Below, piece by piece: positions 33,650 through 46,131 of a stretch of DNA of 64,000 nucleotides; the first letter of the stretch is position 1, and the number at the start of each line of letters is the position of its first letter. The position numbers were made by a program, and so were the translations under genes. The notes beneath the pieces are model-generated. The model was not told the DNA's origin. It searched no databases and was given only the letters and a program-made list of their open reading frames with translations. The DNA is from Saussurea involucrata (taxonomy: Eukaryota; Streptophyta; Magnoliopsida; Asterales; Asteraceae). Location of the stretch: assembly GCA_033807775.1 (NCBI GenBank), contig CM066324.1, forward strand, positions 131,307,501 to 131,371,500, written 5' to 3'.

Positions 33650-33765
33650 GCTCACTTAGCGGTTGAGGCTAGTGGAGGGGTCTGAGATCAAACCCAGGAC
33701 TGTTATGTATTGGACAAAGTCACCCCACCCCTTTATCAATTAAGCTACACGCCAGAGGCTATATT
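33650..33765 (-). mobile_element. Possible tRNA-derived SINE head
   Basis: On the minus strand TAGCTTAATTGATAA (near 33740-33755) resembles an RNA polymerase III A box and GGTTTGATCTC (near 33685-33697) a B box, about 45 bases apart. The 3' end was not defined. Confidence 0.35.
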
Positions 33766-33878
33766 AACTACATATTAAAATATAATTTATATCAATCACA
33801 AAATTATATAGCAATAATATTAATTACATAATTTGATTTTAATTATTGAACATAGATATTAGTAACAACTGAGATTAA

Positions 33879-34450
33879 GAGCATCCACACGCGATTTGCA
33901 AGAGCTCTTGCAAGATGACATGGCATGTCATGTGTCTTGCAAGGCCTTGCAAGACTACCAACATCTTGCACAATTAGCAAGGCCATTCAACAATTAAATA
34001 TATTAAACAAAATCATTTTTTAATTTGATTAGTTAGTTAGTTTGTTTAAATATTAGTTATTATTAATATATTTATTAAATTTAATTCATTTATTAGTTTA
34101 TTTGAACATTATTTTTTTAATATTTTTATTAAAATTTCTTACCTACACTTTATTTAAAAAAAATGATACTTTCATGCAATGTTTTTTATTTAAACTGCTA
34201 AATTAAAAGTACATTAATATAAAAATTACGAAAATACAAATACTAATTGATAAACGTACACAATTTATTTATCTATATTTTATAATTAGTTTATTAGTTA
34301 TATTATAATTATCTATATTATCTATATTATTTATATTATAATTTATTAGTTTAGAAAGGAGTTTGGTCTTGCATGTGTGTGGAATGTGTTATTGCAAAAC
34401 TGATGTGACACTTGTGAAATGGGTAAGGTCTTGCAGGTGTGTGGATGATC
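33879..34450. mobile_element. Tourist-like MITE (572 bp)
   Basis: TIRs GAGCATCCACACGCG and GTGTGTGGATGATC flanked by TAA (33876-33878, 34451-34453). Subterminal CTTGCAAG repeats. Non-coding. Confidence 0.75.
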
Positions 34451-34453
34451 TAA

Positions 34454-35692
34454 TACATTAATATTAAAAATTTAATCAATATTTAAATAATATAATCAGA
34501 TGTTAATACCCTTAGAATTAGTTATCCAATTTACTTTTAATCCCTTACTTTTTTATTTTTTATTTTACACCCTTATTATATTAACATAAATAATCGTATA
34601 TGAACAAGAATGCATTAAAAAAATACATTTCTTTTTTACAAATTACACCATTGTAATCGTCTCGTCAATACATTCGAAATGAGCTCAATATTGAATATTT
34701 TTGGATTTAATCATATTATTAAATATCATTAACATGTACGAATTAATTTGTTTTTATATCCCTTACATTATTCATGTTCATTTTACACCTTTATAATATT
34801 AAAAATACATAATCATAGTTTAACTAAAATATATTAATAAATGCATTTTTTACAAATTATATCATTACAATATTCTCGTCAATAATTTCAAAATAAGTTT
34901 ATTATTGAATATTTTTTTAACTTAATAATATTGTGAAATATCATAAATACGTATCAAGATTTTTTAAGAATGACGTACGGAGATTTTTTTTAAACTTGTA
35001 CATTTTACGCTCTTATCTATATGTATCTACTATACTCCTTTTAAAATAATTCCATTTACGGTTATTCTTGAATTTTTAAGAAGTACAAATCTCAATACAT
35101 CATGTACAAGTTTAAAAGTTTTAAAACCTCCAACCTCCAACATGATAATTAAAAATAAAATTATTTTTTATTTTTAAATTACACTTTATACCATTATAAT
35201 TAGTTATTTAATTTACTTTATATCCCTTCTCCTTTCATTTTACATCTTTATCATATCAACATACATAAACTAAAATACATTAAACAAATATGTTTTTTTA
35301 TAAATTATACCATTATAACCGTTTATCAAAACCTTCAAAATGAGCACAAATGTTATTGGTTTGAAGACCCCACTATCGAACGGATATTTTTTAATTTTTT
35401 TGACCAATTAACCATATTGACCTTTAATTTTATACATCTGATATGCGATTTAAAAGCGAATAAATATTAACATGAAACAAAATTATTTTTCGAATTCTCG
35501 GCTTTAGATTCAAGATACTTCGCGCCGCATCGCACACGAGTACGTATCTAGTAATATTAAAAATAGATAATCATAGTTTAACTAAAATATATTAATCAAT
35601 GCCTTTTTTACAAATAACAATACTGTTAGAAAAGAATAGCAAACAAAACCCCATTTTTTTATTTTAACAATGATGTTGGAGATGCTCTAATA
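34454..35692. other. AT-rich region with a Helitron-like 3' end
   Basis: CGCATCGCACACGAG followed by TATCTAGT, ending near 35551, looks like a Helitron 3' end; a possible start lies near 35030. A GTTGGAGATGCTCTAA MITE edge lies near 35676-35691. No gene. Confidence 0.4.
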
Positions 35693-36498
35693 TCTATACT
35701 ACTTTATTAAAAGGATATTACGGTTATTTTCAACATACGGTTATTTTCAAGAGGTACAATAAAATAAGCATTATGTACACCCTTAAAAGATCACATCTCC
35801 CACATTCTCTCAAAAATCAAACAATTTTTAATTTCTAAGTTACACTTCATACCCTTAGAATTAGTTATTCAATTTACTTTTAATCCCTTACTTTTTCATT
35901 TTTTATTTTACACCCTTATCTATACTACTTTATTAAAAGGCTATTACGGTTTTTTTCAACAATCGGTTAATTTTAAGAATACCATTTATTAAGCAAAAGA
36001 TACAAGTTCTATAGCATTATTGAAATCAGTTCTCCATACACCCTCTCCCGTCCCGTGTGCTTCACTCCACGATCCATCCCTCCCCACTTCTCCACGACCC
36101 TCTCCCTTCCGTCTCCTTCTCCACGTTCCCTATTTTTCTCCTTCCATCGCTGATTTCTCTCGATCTCTCCAACCTCTCCACTCCTTATATTTCCTCAACA
36201 AACCCTATTTCTTATTCGATTGAAAAACAAAACAGGTGTCAGTGTGGATATCAGGCAGACTCCAACCCTCTCCAAATTGGAATAGGAGTGGAACTCCTGC
36301 AAGGGAAAAAGAGGGAAGGACATAACTACTTTTCTCTTTCGATTGTCAGTCCATAAGACCATAAACACACAATCGGTTAGCCATCAATCCCTTCTTCCAG
36401 TTTCAATTTCGGGGGAGAAGAGGGTTGAAATCAACGATAACAACGAAGAAGAAACAAAGAGGAAGGATATAAAGAGGCGTAATCATATTACATCCTCT

Positions 36499-36582
36499 AT
36501 GGCGTTCTCTTCTTCATTCTCTCGCCAACAGCAAGCGCAACTGGATCTCTCACCTTCTGCAATAACACGTCTGTCCCAGTAA
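36499..36582 (+). pseudogene. Exon-like fragment of unknown gene
   Basis: The ATG at 36499 opens MAFSSSFSRQQQAQLDLSPSA and the frame ends at a splice-donor-like CCCA/GTAAG near 36575. Upstream sequence is leader-like. I do not recognise the source gene. Confidence 0.35.
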
Positions 36583-36924
36583 GATTTCTTTCACATTTCG
36601 GTAAATTAAATTGTAGTTTTTTGCTTCATCGTAAAAAAAACGAATGTCTTTAATTTGGTACTAATAATTCTTCTGTGATTACGGTTGGTCTACTGCTAGA
36701 AATGTCTTAATTTTACGTGAATTGCCTTGAAATTTTGATTTAAATTCGAATGCTTTTGGCCAATGCCTCTGTATGTATAATTTGTAATTTTGTTGTTATT
36801 ATGAAGAGAACAATCTTTTGTTGTTCATTTTACAAACACAGTTCCATTTTCGAATTTATGTGTTATAAGTTGCTAATACCAAACAAGTTTTTTTTGTTGT
36901 TTTTGTTTTATTGACTATGAAGAT

Positions 36925-37230
36925 TGTACCAATGGTGGCTTTCCAAACTATTATCTGGGTTGCGATTGTGATTACCCGATGAAAGCGAAAATGGCACAGT
37001 CTAGAGGCGCAGCAGGGCTGGTGGTCATAAGTGATGGTGAAGGTTGAAGTAACTAACTTATTATTTTATCTTTATGCGATGTTTAATTCTAGCTTGTTTC
37101 AGGATTTTATATTTGTCTTCCTGTTTTGTTTTGGGTTGCAGATATCGTGGAGATGAGTTGCTCTGAAGAAACTGGCTTGGACATAAGTATTCCTGTTGTG
37201 ATGAAATTTAAGGTCGTAACGTTCAAGAAG
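36925..37230 (+). pseudogene. Captured PA-domain fragment resembling a signal-peptide-peptidase-like protein
   Basis: One exon-like part reads GCDCDYPMKAKMAQSRGAAGLVVISDGE up to about 37044. A GT donor follows; an acceptor (TTGCAG near 37141) restores the phase and the text continues DIVEMSCSEETGLDISIPVVMKF. Retention of an intron suggests capture of genomic DNA. The GA-rich loop and DI-IPVVM end fit the protease-associated domain of plant SPPL proteins; other PA-domain families cannot be excluded. No flanking catalytic domain is present. Confidence 0.45.
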
Positions 37231-37674
37231 AGGTAGTCTAATAGTTATGTTATGTTATGTTCTCAATCTATTCTTGTATTTGGTCCATTTTTTCATGTGT
37301 CACTGGTGTATTTATTTCTCTAGAGCTTGTTGATGTTAGATGATGAAAGACATGGATCTACGAAGAGGTTAAAAGGACCCACTACGTTTTCAAGGTGATT
37401 TCCTTATACCGACGAAAGACTACTGTGAATTTTTTTTCACCTCACGATATGTAACTTTGTGTTTCCTTTTTTTGTTTGAAATAACATTTTAACTTTGTGT
37501 TCTACTTTAGGTTTGAAATAAAATTGAACTTTAGGTTCCTTTGCTTTTGAAAATGCAACTGTATTTTAAGTAAAATTTTTGGAGTTTATAATAGGGAATT
37601 TAATTAAAATACCCAAAGTTTGACTTTGACTTGCAAAAATACCCAAAATGGCACCCCCTTTTGCAGAAATACCC

Positions 37675-37865
37675 CATTTTTCCGCGATGGGGTCCGCAAT
37701 CGCGGACCAGGCCCATGTGGCCCGCGATTTGGTCCGGCGGTGGTCCCGCAATGGGGCCGAAAAGTACAATTTTGGTCCCTGCCGCAAAGGGGGCCGCGAT
37801 TTGGAGCCATATGTTACAGTTTTGGCCCCTCACCTCGATGGGGTCCGCGATTTGGAGGTAAAAAT
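37675..37865. repeat. GC-rich block of short CGCGATTTGG and CGATGGGGTCCG repeats
   Basis: Several CCGCGAT, CCGCAAT and TTTGGTCC units alternate in an otherwise AT-rich setting. ORFs in several frames here are side products. Confidence 0.6.
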
Positions 37866-37922
37866 TTTATTTTTGGTCCCTTTTTGCACGATTTTTGCAT
37901 GTTTTTACTGTTTTTTTCCACA

Positions 37923-38046
37923 ATTATTGTACTTGGAAGACCAAATTGTGGTTGAAATTCACTGGCTTGTTTCATCAATGTTGAATTATTGTACTTGGAA
38001 GACCAATTTGTGGTTGGAATTCATCTTGGTTGTTTCATCAATGTTG
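37923..38046. repeat. Direct tandem duplication, 62 bp unit
   Basis: ATTATTGTACTTGGAAGACC occurs at 37923 and 37985; the rest of the units differ at several bases. Confidence 0.85.
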
Positions 38047-38174
38047 AATGATGGCACCTCAATGAAATTTCATCCATAAATATCAGTAAAATGCAATCCC
38101 TAATTCACATCCATTCCATCCTTCTTTCTTGCTTTCTTTCTTCAGTATTTTCTTTTTGAGATACTACTGAAAAA

Positions 38175-38443
38175 ATGAGTTCATCTGTTGCAAAAGCTAA
38201 GCTATTTTTCTGTTACGATGGTGAATAGGTGTAAGACAACAATGAGTGGAATTTTGCTTATAAATCTAAGCATGGTGTAAAATTGTCAGTAAACTTTACT
38301 CATCAGAAGTTTGTTGAATATGCCATGCAAAAATGTGGAATCGACCCTTCTGTTGTTTGCAAGTTAGTGTTTAAAAATGGTGATGGGTCAATTGTGGAGT
38401 TATCCAACGATGGGGATATCTCTGGTTTTCTGCACTTTGCAGC
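38175..38443 (+). pseudogene. N-terminus of a MuDR-type transposase, truncated
   Basis: ATG at 38175, MSSSVAKAKLFFCYDGE, then two in-frame stops (TAG and TAA near 38226-38234), after which the frame continues NEWNFAYKSKHGVKLSVNF and ends in FLHFAAD at the LTR. The arrangement matches the N-terminal region of plant MULE proteins. Catalytic and zinc-finger parts are missing. Confidence 0.55.
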
Positions 38444-40198
38444 TGATAAGTGCTCAATTTTGAGTACTTAGGCACTACTTTTCTCTTCCGTTTAGATAGG
38501 ATATTCCACTTTTATATCCCAATTTGAGTCATTTTCTTTGTTATTTTCCACTTATTGAGTTTGGAGCTAAATGTTATGATTTACTTGTCTTTACAAAGAT
38601 GGATGGCTAATATGGGCATTTCTGGAACCTTTTTGTAGTACAGGTCATGCTGGAGCATTGGAACAACATGGATCAGATGGGATGTCTTTTGGTAGAGGAA
38701 ATGATGGAGATTGGAAAACTGGATTTTTGGAGTGGACAAAGCAAATCTGATATCTTTTGGAAGCTATTTCAGCAAACTATTTATGTCAAATCACCCTTTG
38801 GGGAGTAGTTGTACTTTCTAGTTAGTTGGTTGTCCTTGTTAGTTGGTTGTCCTTGTTAGTTGGGATGCTACTAGTTTAGTTGCATTTTACATTTTCTACC
38901 CCTCTCTTTTGCTATATATAGAGGGCTTTGTGGCATTCAATGGACACACATGATTGGAACTGACCTACATCAGTTCCAAATTCTATCTTCTAGAAAACCA
39001 CTTTATGCAATCAAGTTCTTATTTTGTTCTTATCAATGTTCTTGTTCTTCATCTTGTCACATGATTTTCTGTAGCATTGAAATAGCATGCTACTGTTCAC
39101 GTCTCTTTAATTGCTTTCTTTAATTTACTTTGCACATCTAGAGTAATCTTTCTATTACGTCTTTATTTTTATGCACTTCATTTCAGTACTTTAAATTCTC
39201 GTACTTACATTTCGCTTTACATTCTTGTCATTTATTTGCTCATCGTTTACATTCTTGTTTTGTTAATTATAGCACTATTATTTTCAAGTCATTTATATTT
39301 CAAGTCACCATGTTTACTTTTCTAGTTCTTTACATTTGCTTTTCTTTATTTATTGTGACAAAAATGACGTTTTATTATTCCAACCCAAATTTCTTCAAGA
39401 TAATACAATCCCTTGACAAATTGATCACTTTGATAGTGTTAAAGTGTCATGGACCTAGAGATAGGCCATTGAATATCACGTCAATTTGGATGACACAAGG
39501 GGTAATATCGAGAGAGTTACTTGCAACGAGAGTTGTTACTTTTGTTTTCTATAATGATTCATTCTTGATAAGTTATCTTTTTCTCAAAGGGTTAAAATGG
39601 AGTAGACTTAGAGATAAGCTACTTAGGATTACACAAACTTGGAAGGTACGGGGTTACATCGAGAGAGTAACTTTTAACAAAGAGAATTTGTTTCGCCGTA
39701 TATTTTGAGAACTCCATTCCATCATTCCTTTACCTTAGGTTCTGCTCAGAGATGAGATTGCTTACTACTACTGGAATCATGGGATGGTGAGAGTCCGAGA
39801 GGAACGTGTCTTAAAGTAGATAATAAAACTAGTTTTTGTCACTGTTATGCTGCAGCATCACTGCAGCATCATGCTGTGGCATTGTTGTAGCATTGGTCTG
39901 CTGGAATTTGGTTTATCATAACATCACAAGTCTTACACCCTTGCTTCTCTTTTAATCTTGTTAATTAGAATCTGTGTTAATCACCAACCAACCAATCAAA
40001 TATATTTTCTTCCAAATCATCTTCTGAAATCACTTATTTCATCATACTTTTATAGCAATTTTAACTCCAATCTCTGTGGGACGATAATCGGTATTTCACC
40101 ACTTTATTACTTGAGAGGCGACATAGTCCTATATAAGTTTACTTGCTTATTGGTTCTATTAGCACGTTTGTAGGTGTATTCAACACACTGACTCGTCA
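38444..40198 (+). repeat. 5' LTR of the + strand Athila-like element
   Basis: Starts TGATAAGTGCTC and ends CGTCA, five bases before the PBS. It contains an imperfect internal duplication (GAGAGAGTTACTT and GAGAGAGTAACTT near 39510 and 39660) and ATGCTGCAGCAT at 39847-39858. The left boundary is inferred by comparison with the other Athila-like LTR, as no second copy of this LTR is available. Confidence 0.7.
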
Positions 40199-40203
40199 AG
40201 TTT

Positions 40204-40222
40204 TTGGCGCCGCTGCCGGGGA
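40204..40222 (+). other. Primer binding site, Asp-tRNA type
   Basis: TTGGCGCCGCTGCCGGGGA follows the LTR; the GGCGCC...GCCGGGGA form is typical of Athila/Tat elements. The same site in the 52539 element has GTT in place of GCT. Confidence 0.85.
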
Positions 40223-40303
40223 TTGGTAAGGTAAAAGTCTATAATAGTATTTTAAAAGATTTGGTTTTCTAACACCGTTGGGAATTTTAAAGATTTTTAA
40301 AAG

Positions 40304-43300
40304 TTGTGTATGCCAAGAATACAACGTGGGGAAGTTTTTGAATTAGATCCGGATATTGAGAGAACTTTTCATCAAAGAAGAAGAATTCAAAGAACATCAA
40401 ACTCTCTCAATATGGAGGATGGTCCCCCACCAGGTTTTGAAAATAGACCACCAAGACCACCACTTTTGGAAAATCCCGTTCGGCCACCGTTGGAAAATCC
40501 CTTGAGACCACCTTTAGAAAATCCAACCAGGCCGCCAGTTTTTAATCCATCACTTTTTGGTAATCCACCGTTTCACCCATTTCAACATAATCCACCATTT
40601 CAACAAAATCCGCCTTTCCAGCAAAATCCACCACTTCATAATCATAATAATGAGGAATGAGATGATAATAGATCTGTTGGTAATATTGAACCACTTAACA
40701 TCATTGATCTTGCAAACTCGAAAGATGGAAGAATTATGGACTATGCAATCCATAATTTTGAGCAATTGAACTCGGGGATTGTTAGGCCACAATTAGAAAC
40801 ATTGCATTTTGAACCAAAACCCATCATGTTTCATATGTTGCAAGCCAATGGTCAATTTACCGGATTACCATCGGAGGATCCTAATTCCCATTTAAAATCT
40901 TTTATGGAGATCACCGATGTTTTTCTAATCCCTGGAGTTTCACAGGAAGCCTTAAGGCTTACGTTGTTTCCATTTTCTCTAAGGGATAAGGCAAGAGTAT
41001 GGTTCAATTCATTAACACCAGGTTCTGTACCATCTTGGAGTGACATGGCTAAAAAGTTTTTGCGAAAATATTGTCCACCTACCCGAAATGCTAAGTCTAG
41101 AAACGAAATTTGCATGTTTAAACAAATGGACGATGAAGCAATTCCCGATGCTTGGGAAAAGTTTAAAGAATTATTAAGGAAATGCCCTCACCATGGCATT
41201 CCCTACTGTATTCAACTCGAGTCGTTTTACAATGGACTTGATTCCAACGCAAAACAAATGCTCGATGCGACTTCAGGAGGGGCCTTTACCTTTAACACCT
41301 ACAATACCGGGTATGAAATTCTTGAAAAGATTTCTGCAAACAATGGACAATGGGTTGATCCAAGGGCTCCAATTTCAACTCAAAAGAAGTTTGCCGGGTT
41401 GCATGAGGTAGATGCATACACTGCATTGACAGCTCAACTTGCTTCCATGACTAATATGCTTAAAAACATCACTTCCGGTCAAGGAGCACAGCCAACTGTC
41501 AGTAAACCTCATGCACCTGTCCTTTCTGTGCAATGTGTATGTTGTGGTGAGGAACATTCCTATGAACACTGTCCTCATAATTCTGAATCTGTAAACTATG
41601 TTTAAAACAGACCTACTCCTCACTCCAATACATACAATTCCAGTTGGAAGCAGCACCCAAACTTCTCTTGGACTAGTCCATGTTTAAATCCACCTGCACA
41701 AAAGCCACAAGGGAACTCAAATTTTCAAAATCAAGCAAGTAGTTCCCCAAACAATTTCAAGGGAAATTTTCAAAACAATCATCATCAGAATAACCGAAAT
41801 CAAGGTTTTCAAAACACTCAACCACCTTTTCAAAACCAAAATCACTCACCTCCACAAGATGATTCAAATGTCCCTTTAGAGACACTGATCAAGAATTACA
41901 TGACGCAATCACAAGTTCAACAACAACAAAACCAATCTCTTTTCAATCAACACAACACACTTTTGAGGAACTTAGAAACTCAAATAAGTCAATTGGCGCT
42001 TAATCAGATCAACCGGGCCACGTGTACTTTGCCTAGTAACACAGAAATTCCAAAGGCCTCAGGAAAAGAACATGTGAAAGCTGTAACTCTTAGGAGCGGG
42101 AAGGAATTACCTGAAACTGTGGAAAAGGAATTTGGGCCTTTGACCAAAACTGATTTTGAAAAATTATCCAAGGCCACTCCTACGCCAGAGATTCAGGTTA
42201 TTCCAACACAAAAAGAAGACCAAGACCCTAAGATCACAAGTTCAAGCCCACCATTGACTGAAACCAAGACCAAAAGCATATTGGAACCATCTGGCTCAAA
42301 ACTTTCAAACAAAGCCGTTGTCAAACCAGTTCCCCCTTTCATCCCTTATCCCCAAAGGATGAGGAATGAGAAGGAGGAATTGCAATTTAAAAAGTTTTTA
42401 GATGTTTTCAAACAATTGCACATCAACATACCTCTTGTTGAAGCAATTGAGCAGATGCCCAATTATGCCAAGTTCCTTAAAGACATTTTGAGTAAGAAAA
42501 AGAAGTTGACTGACTATGAGACTGTTGCCCTCACTGAAGGTTGTCGTGCTCTGTTTTCCAACAAAATACCCCCTAAGCAAAAAGACCCAGGGAGTTTTAC
42601 CATTCCTTGTTCCATAGGTGGGAAAGAAGTTGGACAAGCCTTGTGTGATTTAGGTGCCAGTGTCAACCTTATGCCCTTGTCAATATTCAAAAGCTTAGGC
42701 ATAGGAGAAGCCAGACCTACCACAGTCACACTTTATCTTAGCTGATAAGACCATTGCCTATCCAAAGGGTAAGATTGAAGATGTGTTAGTCGAGGTTGAC
42801 AAATTCATTTTTTCGGCTGATTTTATCATTTTAGACTTTGAGTCCGACAAGGATATTCCTATTCTTTTAGGAAGACCTTTCTCAGCCACTGGTAGAACTT
42901 TGATAGATGTCCAGAAAAGATAATTGACCATGAGACTTCAGGACCAAAAAGTCACATTTAATGTTTTCAATTCTTTAAAATACCCTAATGATACAGAATA
43001 CTGTTCAAGCTTAGGTACCATTGAGTCATTGTGTAATGAGGAAGGAGTCAAACAGGCTTGTAGGATAGAAGAGGAAGATGAGGAAGAGATTGAGGAATAT
43101 GATGATGATGAAATTCCCATTGAGAAAGAGACTGTCCCTTTGGTTGCTGCATCATTTGAATTGTTAGAAAATAGTGAGCAAAAACCATCTGTCCCTTCCA
43201 TAGTCTCACCACCTGACCTGGAGTTGAAACAACTACCAAAACATCTGAAGTATGCCTTTCTAGGAGAAGAAGACAAATTGCCGGTCATCATATTAGCTAC

Positions 43301-44744
43301 CCTAGAATTGAATCAGGAAAAGAAGTTAGTAGATATGTTGAAGTTGCACACCAAAGCCATAGGGTGGACCATTGCTGACCTTAGGGGGATTAGTCCTTCC
43401 ATTTGTCAACATAAGATCATCTTAGAAGAAAAGAACTTCAAGTCCATAGAACCTCAAAGAAGGCTAAACCCTGTCATGAAAGAAGTAGTAAAAAAGGAAA
43501 TTTTGAAATGGTTAGATGCATGAATCATTTTTCCAATAGCCAGTAGTTCTTGGGTTAGTCCAGTCCAATGTGTTCCAAAGAAGGGATGGATCATTGTCAT
43601 TTCCAATGACAAGAATGAACTCATCCCAACCAGAATAGTCTTTGGATGGAGAATTTGCATGGACTACCGTAGACTAAACAATGCTACTCAAAAAGATCAT
43701 TTTCCTTTACCTTTTGTTGATCAAATGTTGGACAGGTTGGCTGGAAAAGAGTTCTACTGCTTATTGGATGGATACTCAGGTTACAATCAGATAGCCATAG
43801 CACCGGAAGGCCAAGAAAAGACGACTTTCACTTATCCTTTTGGCACTTTTTCCTCTAGGAGAATGCCCTTTGACTTTGCAATGTTACCTGCTACTTTCCA
43901 AAGATGCATGATGTCCATATTTTCTGACATGCTTGAAAAATCCATTGAAATATTTATGGATGATTTTTCTGTTTATGGTTCATCTTTTGATCATTGTTTG
44001 GAAAATCTAAAACAAAGTCTTAAAAGGTGTGAAGAAACTAACTTGGTTCTTAACTGAGAAAAATGTCATTTCATGGTTACAGAAGGAATTGTCCTTGGTC
44101 ATTTAATTTCAAAAAGAGGAGTTGAGGTAGATAAAGCTAAACTTGAAGTCATTGAAAAACTACCTGAACCAACCACTGTTAGAGGAATCAGAAGCTTTCT
44201 TGGTGATGCTGGTTTTTATAGACGTTTTATAAAAGACTTTTCAAAGATTTCAAAACCTTTATGTCTATTATTACAGCAAGACCAAAAATTTGATTTCAAT
44301 GAGGACTGTAGAAATGCATTCCTCACTTTGAAGAAAGCTTTGGTAACTGCTCCAGTGGTTGTTGCTCCTGAATGGGACAAACCTTTTGAAATCATGTGTG
44401 ATGCAAGTGATTGGGCTGTAGGTGCAGTTTTGGGTCAAAGAAAGGAAAATATTTTTCATTCCATTTACTATGAAAACAAAACCCTAAATGAAGCTCAAAT
44501 TAACTACACAACAACTGAAAAAGAGTTATTAGCAATGGTTTTTGCATTTGAAAATTCTAGATCATATTTAATGGGAGCTAAAGTCATTGTTTACACTGAC
44601 CATGCTGCCATTAAATATCTCATTTCAAAGAAAGATGCAAAACCAAGGCTAATAAGATGGGTTTTGTTATTGCAAGAGTTTGACCTAGAAATTGTTGATA
44701 AAAAGGTGTGGAAAACCAAGTGGCTGATCACCTGTCCAGGTTAG
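40304..44744 (+). pseudogene. Gag-protease-RT-RNase H of the + strand Athila-like element, broken
   Basis: ATG at 40304. Gag domain around 40800-41250; a short zinc knuckle CVCCGEEHSYEHC near 41535. A protease motif DLGASVNLMP lies near 42645-42675, RT has DGYSGYNQI near 43765 and FMDDFSV near 43955, and RNase H has CDASDWAVGAVLGQR near 44398-44445. Breaks: stops at 40658-40660, 41603-41605, 42921-42923, 43521-43523 and 44055-44057, and frameshifts near 42735 and 44705. In RT the usual FGLCNAPATF is altered to FDFAMLPATF. Not functional. Confidence 0.9.
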
Positions 44745-46131
44745 AAAAGCTAGTTGAAAGCAGGAAAGGAGGGGATATCATAGAAACCTTCCCTGATGAA
44801 AAGATTCTTATGGTGCAGTCACAACTGCCATGGTTTGCTGACTTAGCTAATTACTTAGCTTGTGGCATCAAACCTTCTGATTATACTCACCATATGCTGA
44901 AGAAATTTCACCATGATTGTAAATTCTACATATGTGATGATCCTTTTCTATTTAAACTTGTTACAGATCAAATACTGAGAAGATGTATCCCTGAAACAGA
45001 AGTGGTAGCAATCCTGCAGCATTGCCACCAATCAGCTTATGGAGGACATTTTGGAGGCCAAAGAACAACAGCCAAAGAACAACAGCCAAAGTTCTTCAAT
45101 CTGGGTTCTATTGGCCTACTCTCTTCAAGGATGCCCACAATTTTTCACAAAGGTGTAATGAATGCCAGAGAAGTGGTTCCATTTCTCAAAGAAATGAAAT
45201 GCCTTTGAACGGGATCTTGGAAGTTGAGTTGTTTGATGTATGGGGAATTGATTTTATGGGTCCATTCCCACCATCAAACAACTGCCAATACATTCTAGTT
45301 GCTGTTGATTATGTGTCAAAATGGGTTGAGGCAATGACATGTGTTTCAAATGATGCAAAAACTGTTGTTAAGTTTTTACAAAAACAAATTTTTACAAGGT
45401 TTGGTACCCCCCGTGCACTAATCAGTGATGAGGGTACCCATTTTATAAATAATTTGTTGAGTAAAGTTCTTGAAAAATACAATGTAAAACACAAAGTTGC
45501 CACTGCCTATCACCCACAAACAAATGGTTTGGCAGAACTCTCAAACAGAGAAATTAACGGGATTTTAGAAAAGGTTGTCAAACCAAACAGAAAAGGCTGG
45601 ACTTTCAAATTAGATGATGCTTTATGGGCATACAAGACTTCTTTCAAAACACCTTTAGGTATGTCCCCATATAAGTTAGTTTTTGGAAAGGCTTGTCACC
45701 TCCTTTTTGAGTTACAACACAAAGCATACTGGGCCATAAAGGAGTTGAACATGAACTTAGAAGAAGCTGGTAACAAAAGAAAGTTACAACTCTGTGAATT
45801 AGAGGAGCATAGAAACATGTCCTATGAAAATGCCAAGCTCTATAAGGAGAAAACTAAGAAGTGGCATGACAATAGAATCAGGCACAGAGATTTGAAAGCT
45901 GGTCAAAAATGTCTTTTGTTCAATTCTAGGTTGAGATTGTTTCCTGGTAAACTCAAGTCTAGATGGTCGGGACCATTTGTCATTCACAAGGTATATCCAT
46001 ATGGGGCAGTAGACTTGGTCAATCCAGAGGACAATAGTGTGTTCAAAGTTAATGGACAGAGAGTAAAGTTGTACCATGACGCTGCAGCATCTCCACAGCA
46101 TTACCCTGTGGAGGTGATTTCTTTCTGCTAA
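44708..46131 (+). pseudogene. Integrase region of the + strand Athila-like element
   Basis: Opens with VADHLSRLE (end of RNase H) and runs into the integrase zinc-binding region (CHQSAYGGHFGGQRTT). A 14 bp tandem duplication (45060-45073 and 45074-45087) shifts the frame; the other frame then carries the rest (CNECQRSGSISQRNEMP), the DDE core (WGIDFMGPF near 45241, ISDEGTHF near 45421, then YHPQTNGLAELSNREI) and a C-terminal LKSRWSGPF near 45955. The stop is at 46129-46131. Confidence 0.88.

Larger units (their letters stand above)
35693..37590 (+). mobile_element. Candidate Helitron(s) with captured gene fragments
   Basis: Two Helitron-type 5' ends (TCTATACTACTTTATTAAAA) start at 35693 and 35919. 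The following 1.5 kb has much more gene-like composition: a CT-rich leader-like stretch at 36030-36200, a short exon-like ORF and a PA-domain fragment. The 3' end was not found. Confidence 0.45.
37593..38443 (+). mobile_element. MULE (Mutator-like) 5' end, cut by a gypsy LTR
   Basis: Starts with a GGGAATTTAATTAAAATACCC-type terminus typical of MULE inverted repeats, passes a GC-rich block (37675-37865) and a 62 bp direct duplication (37923-38046), then a leader and the start of a transposase-like frame. The LTR at 38444 interrupts it. Confidence 0.5.

Noticed and set aside
36020..36356. Two ORFs at 36020-36356 as a host gene start
   Set aside because: Pro/Ser/Leu-rich translation of a CT-rich leader-like stretch; no domain and stops soon after.
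37566..38079. Overlapping ORFs on both strands in the GC-rich block
   Set aside because: Products of short GC-rich repeats, open in several frames at once.
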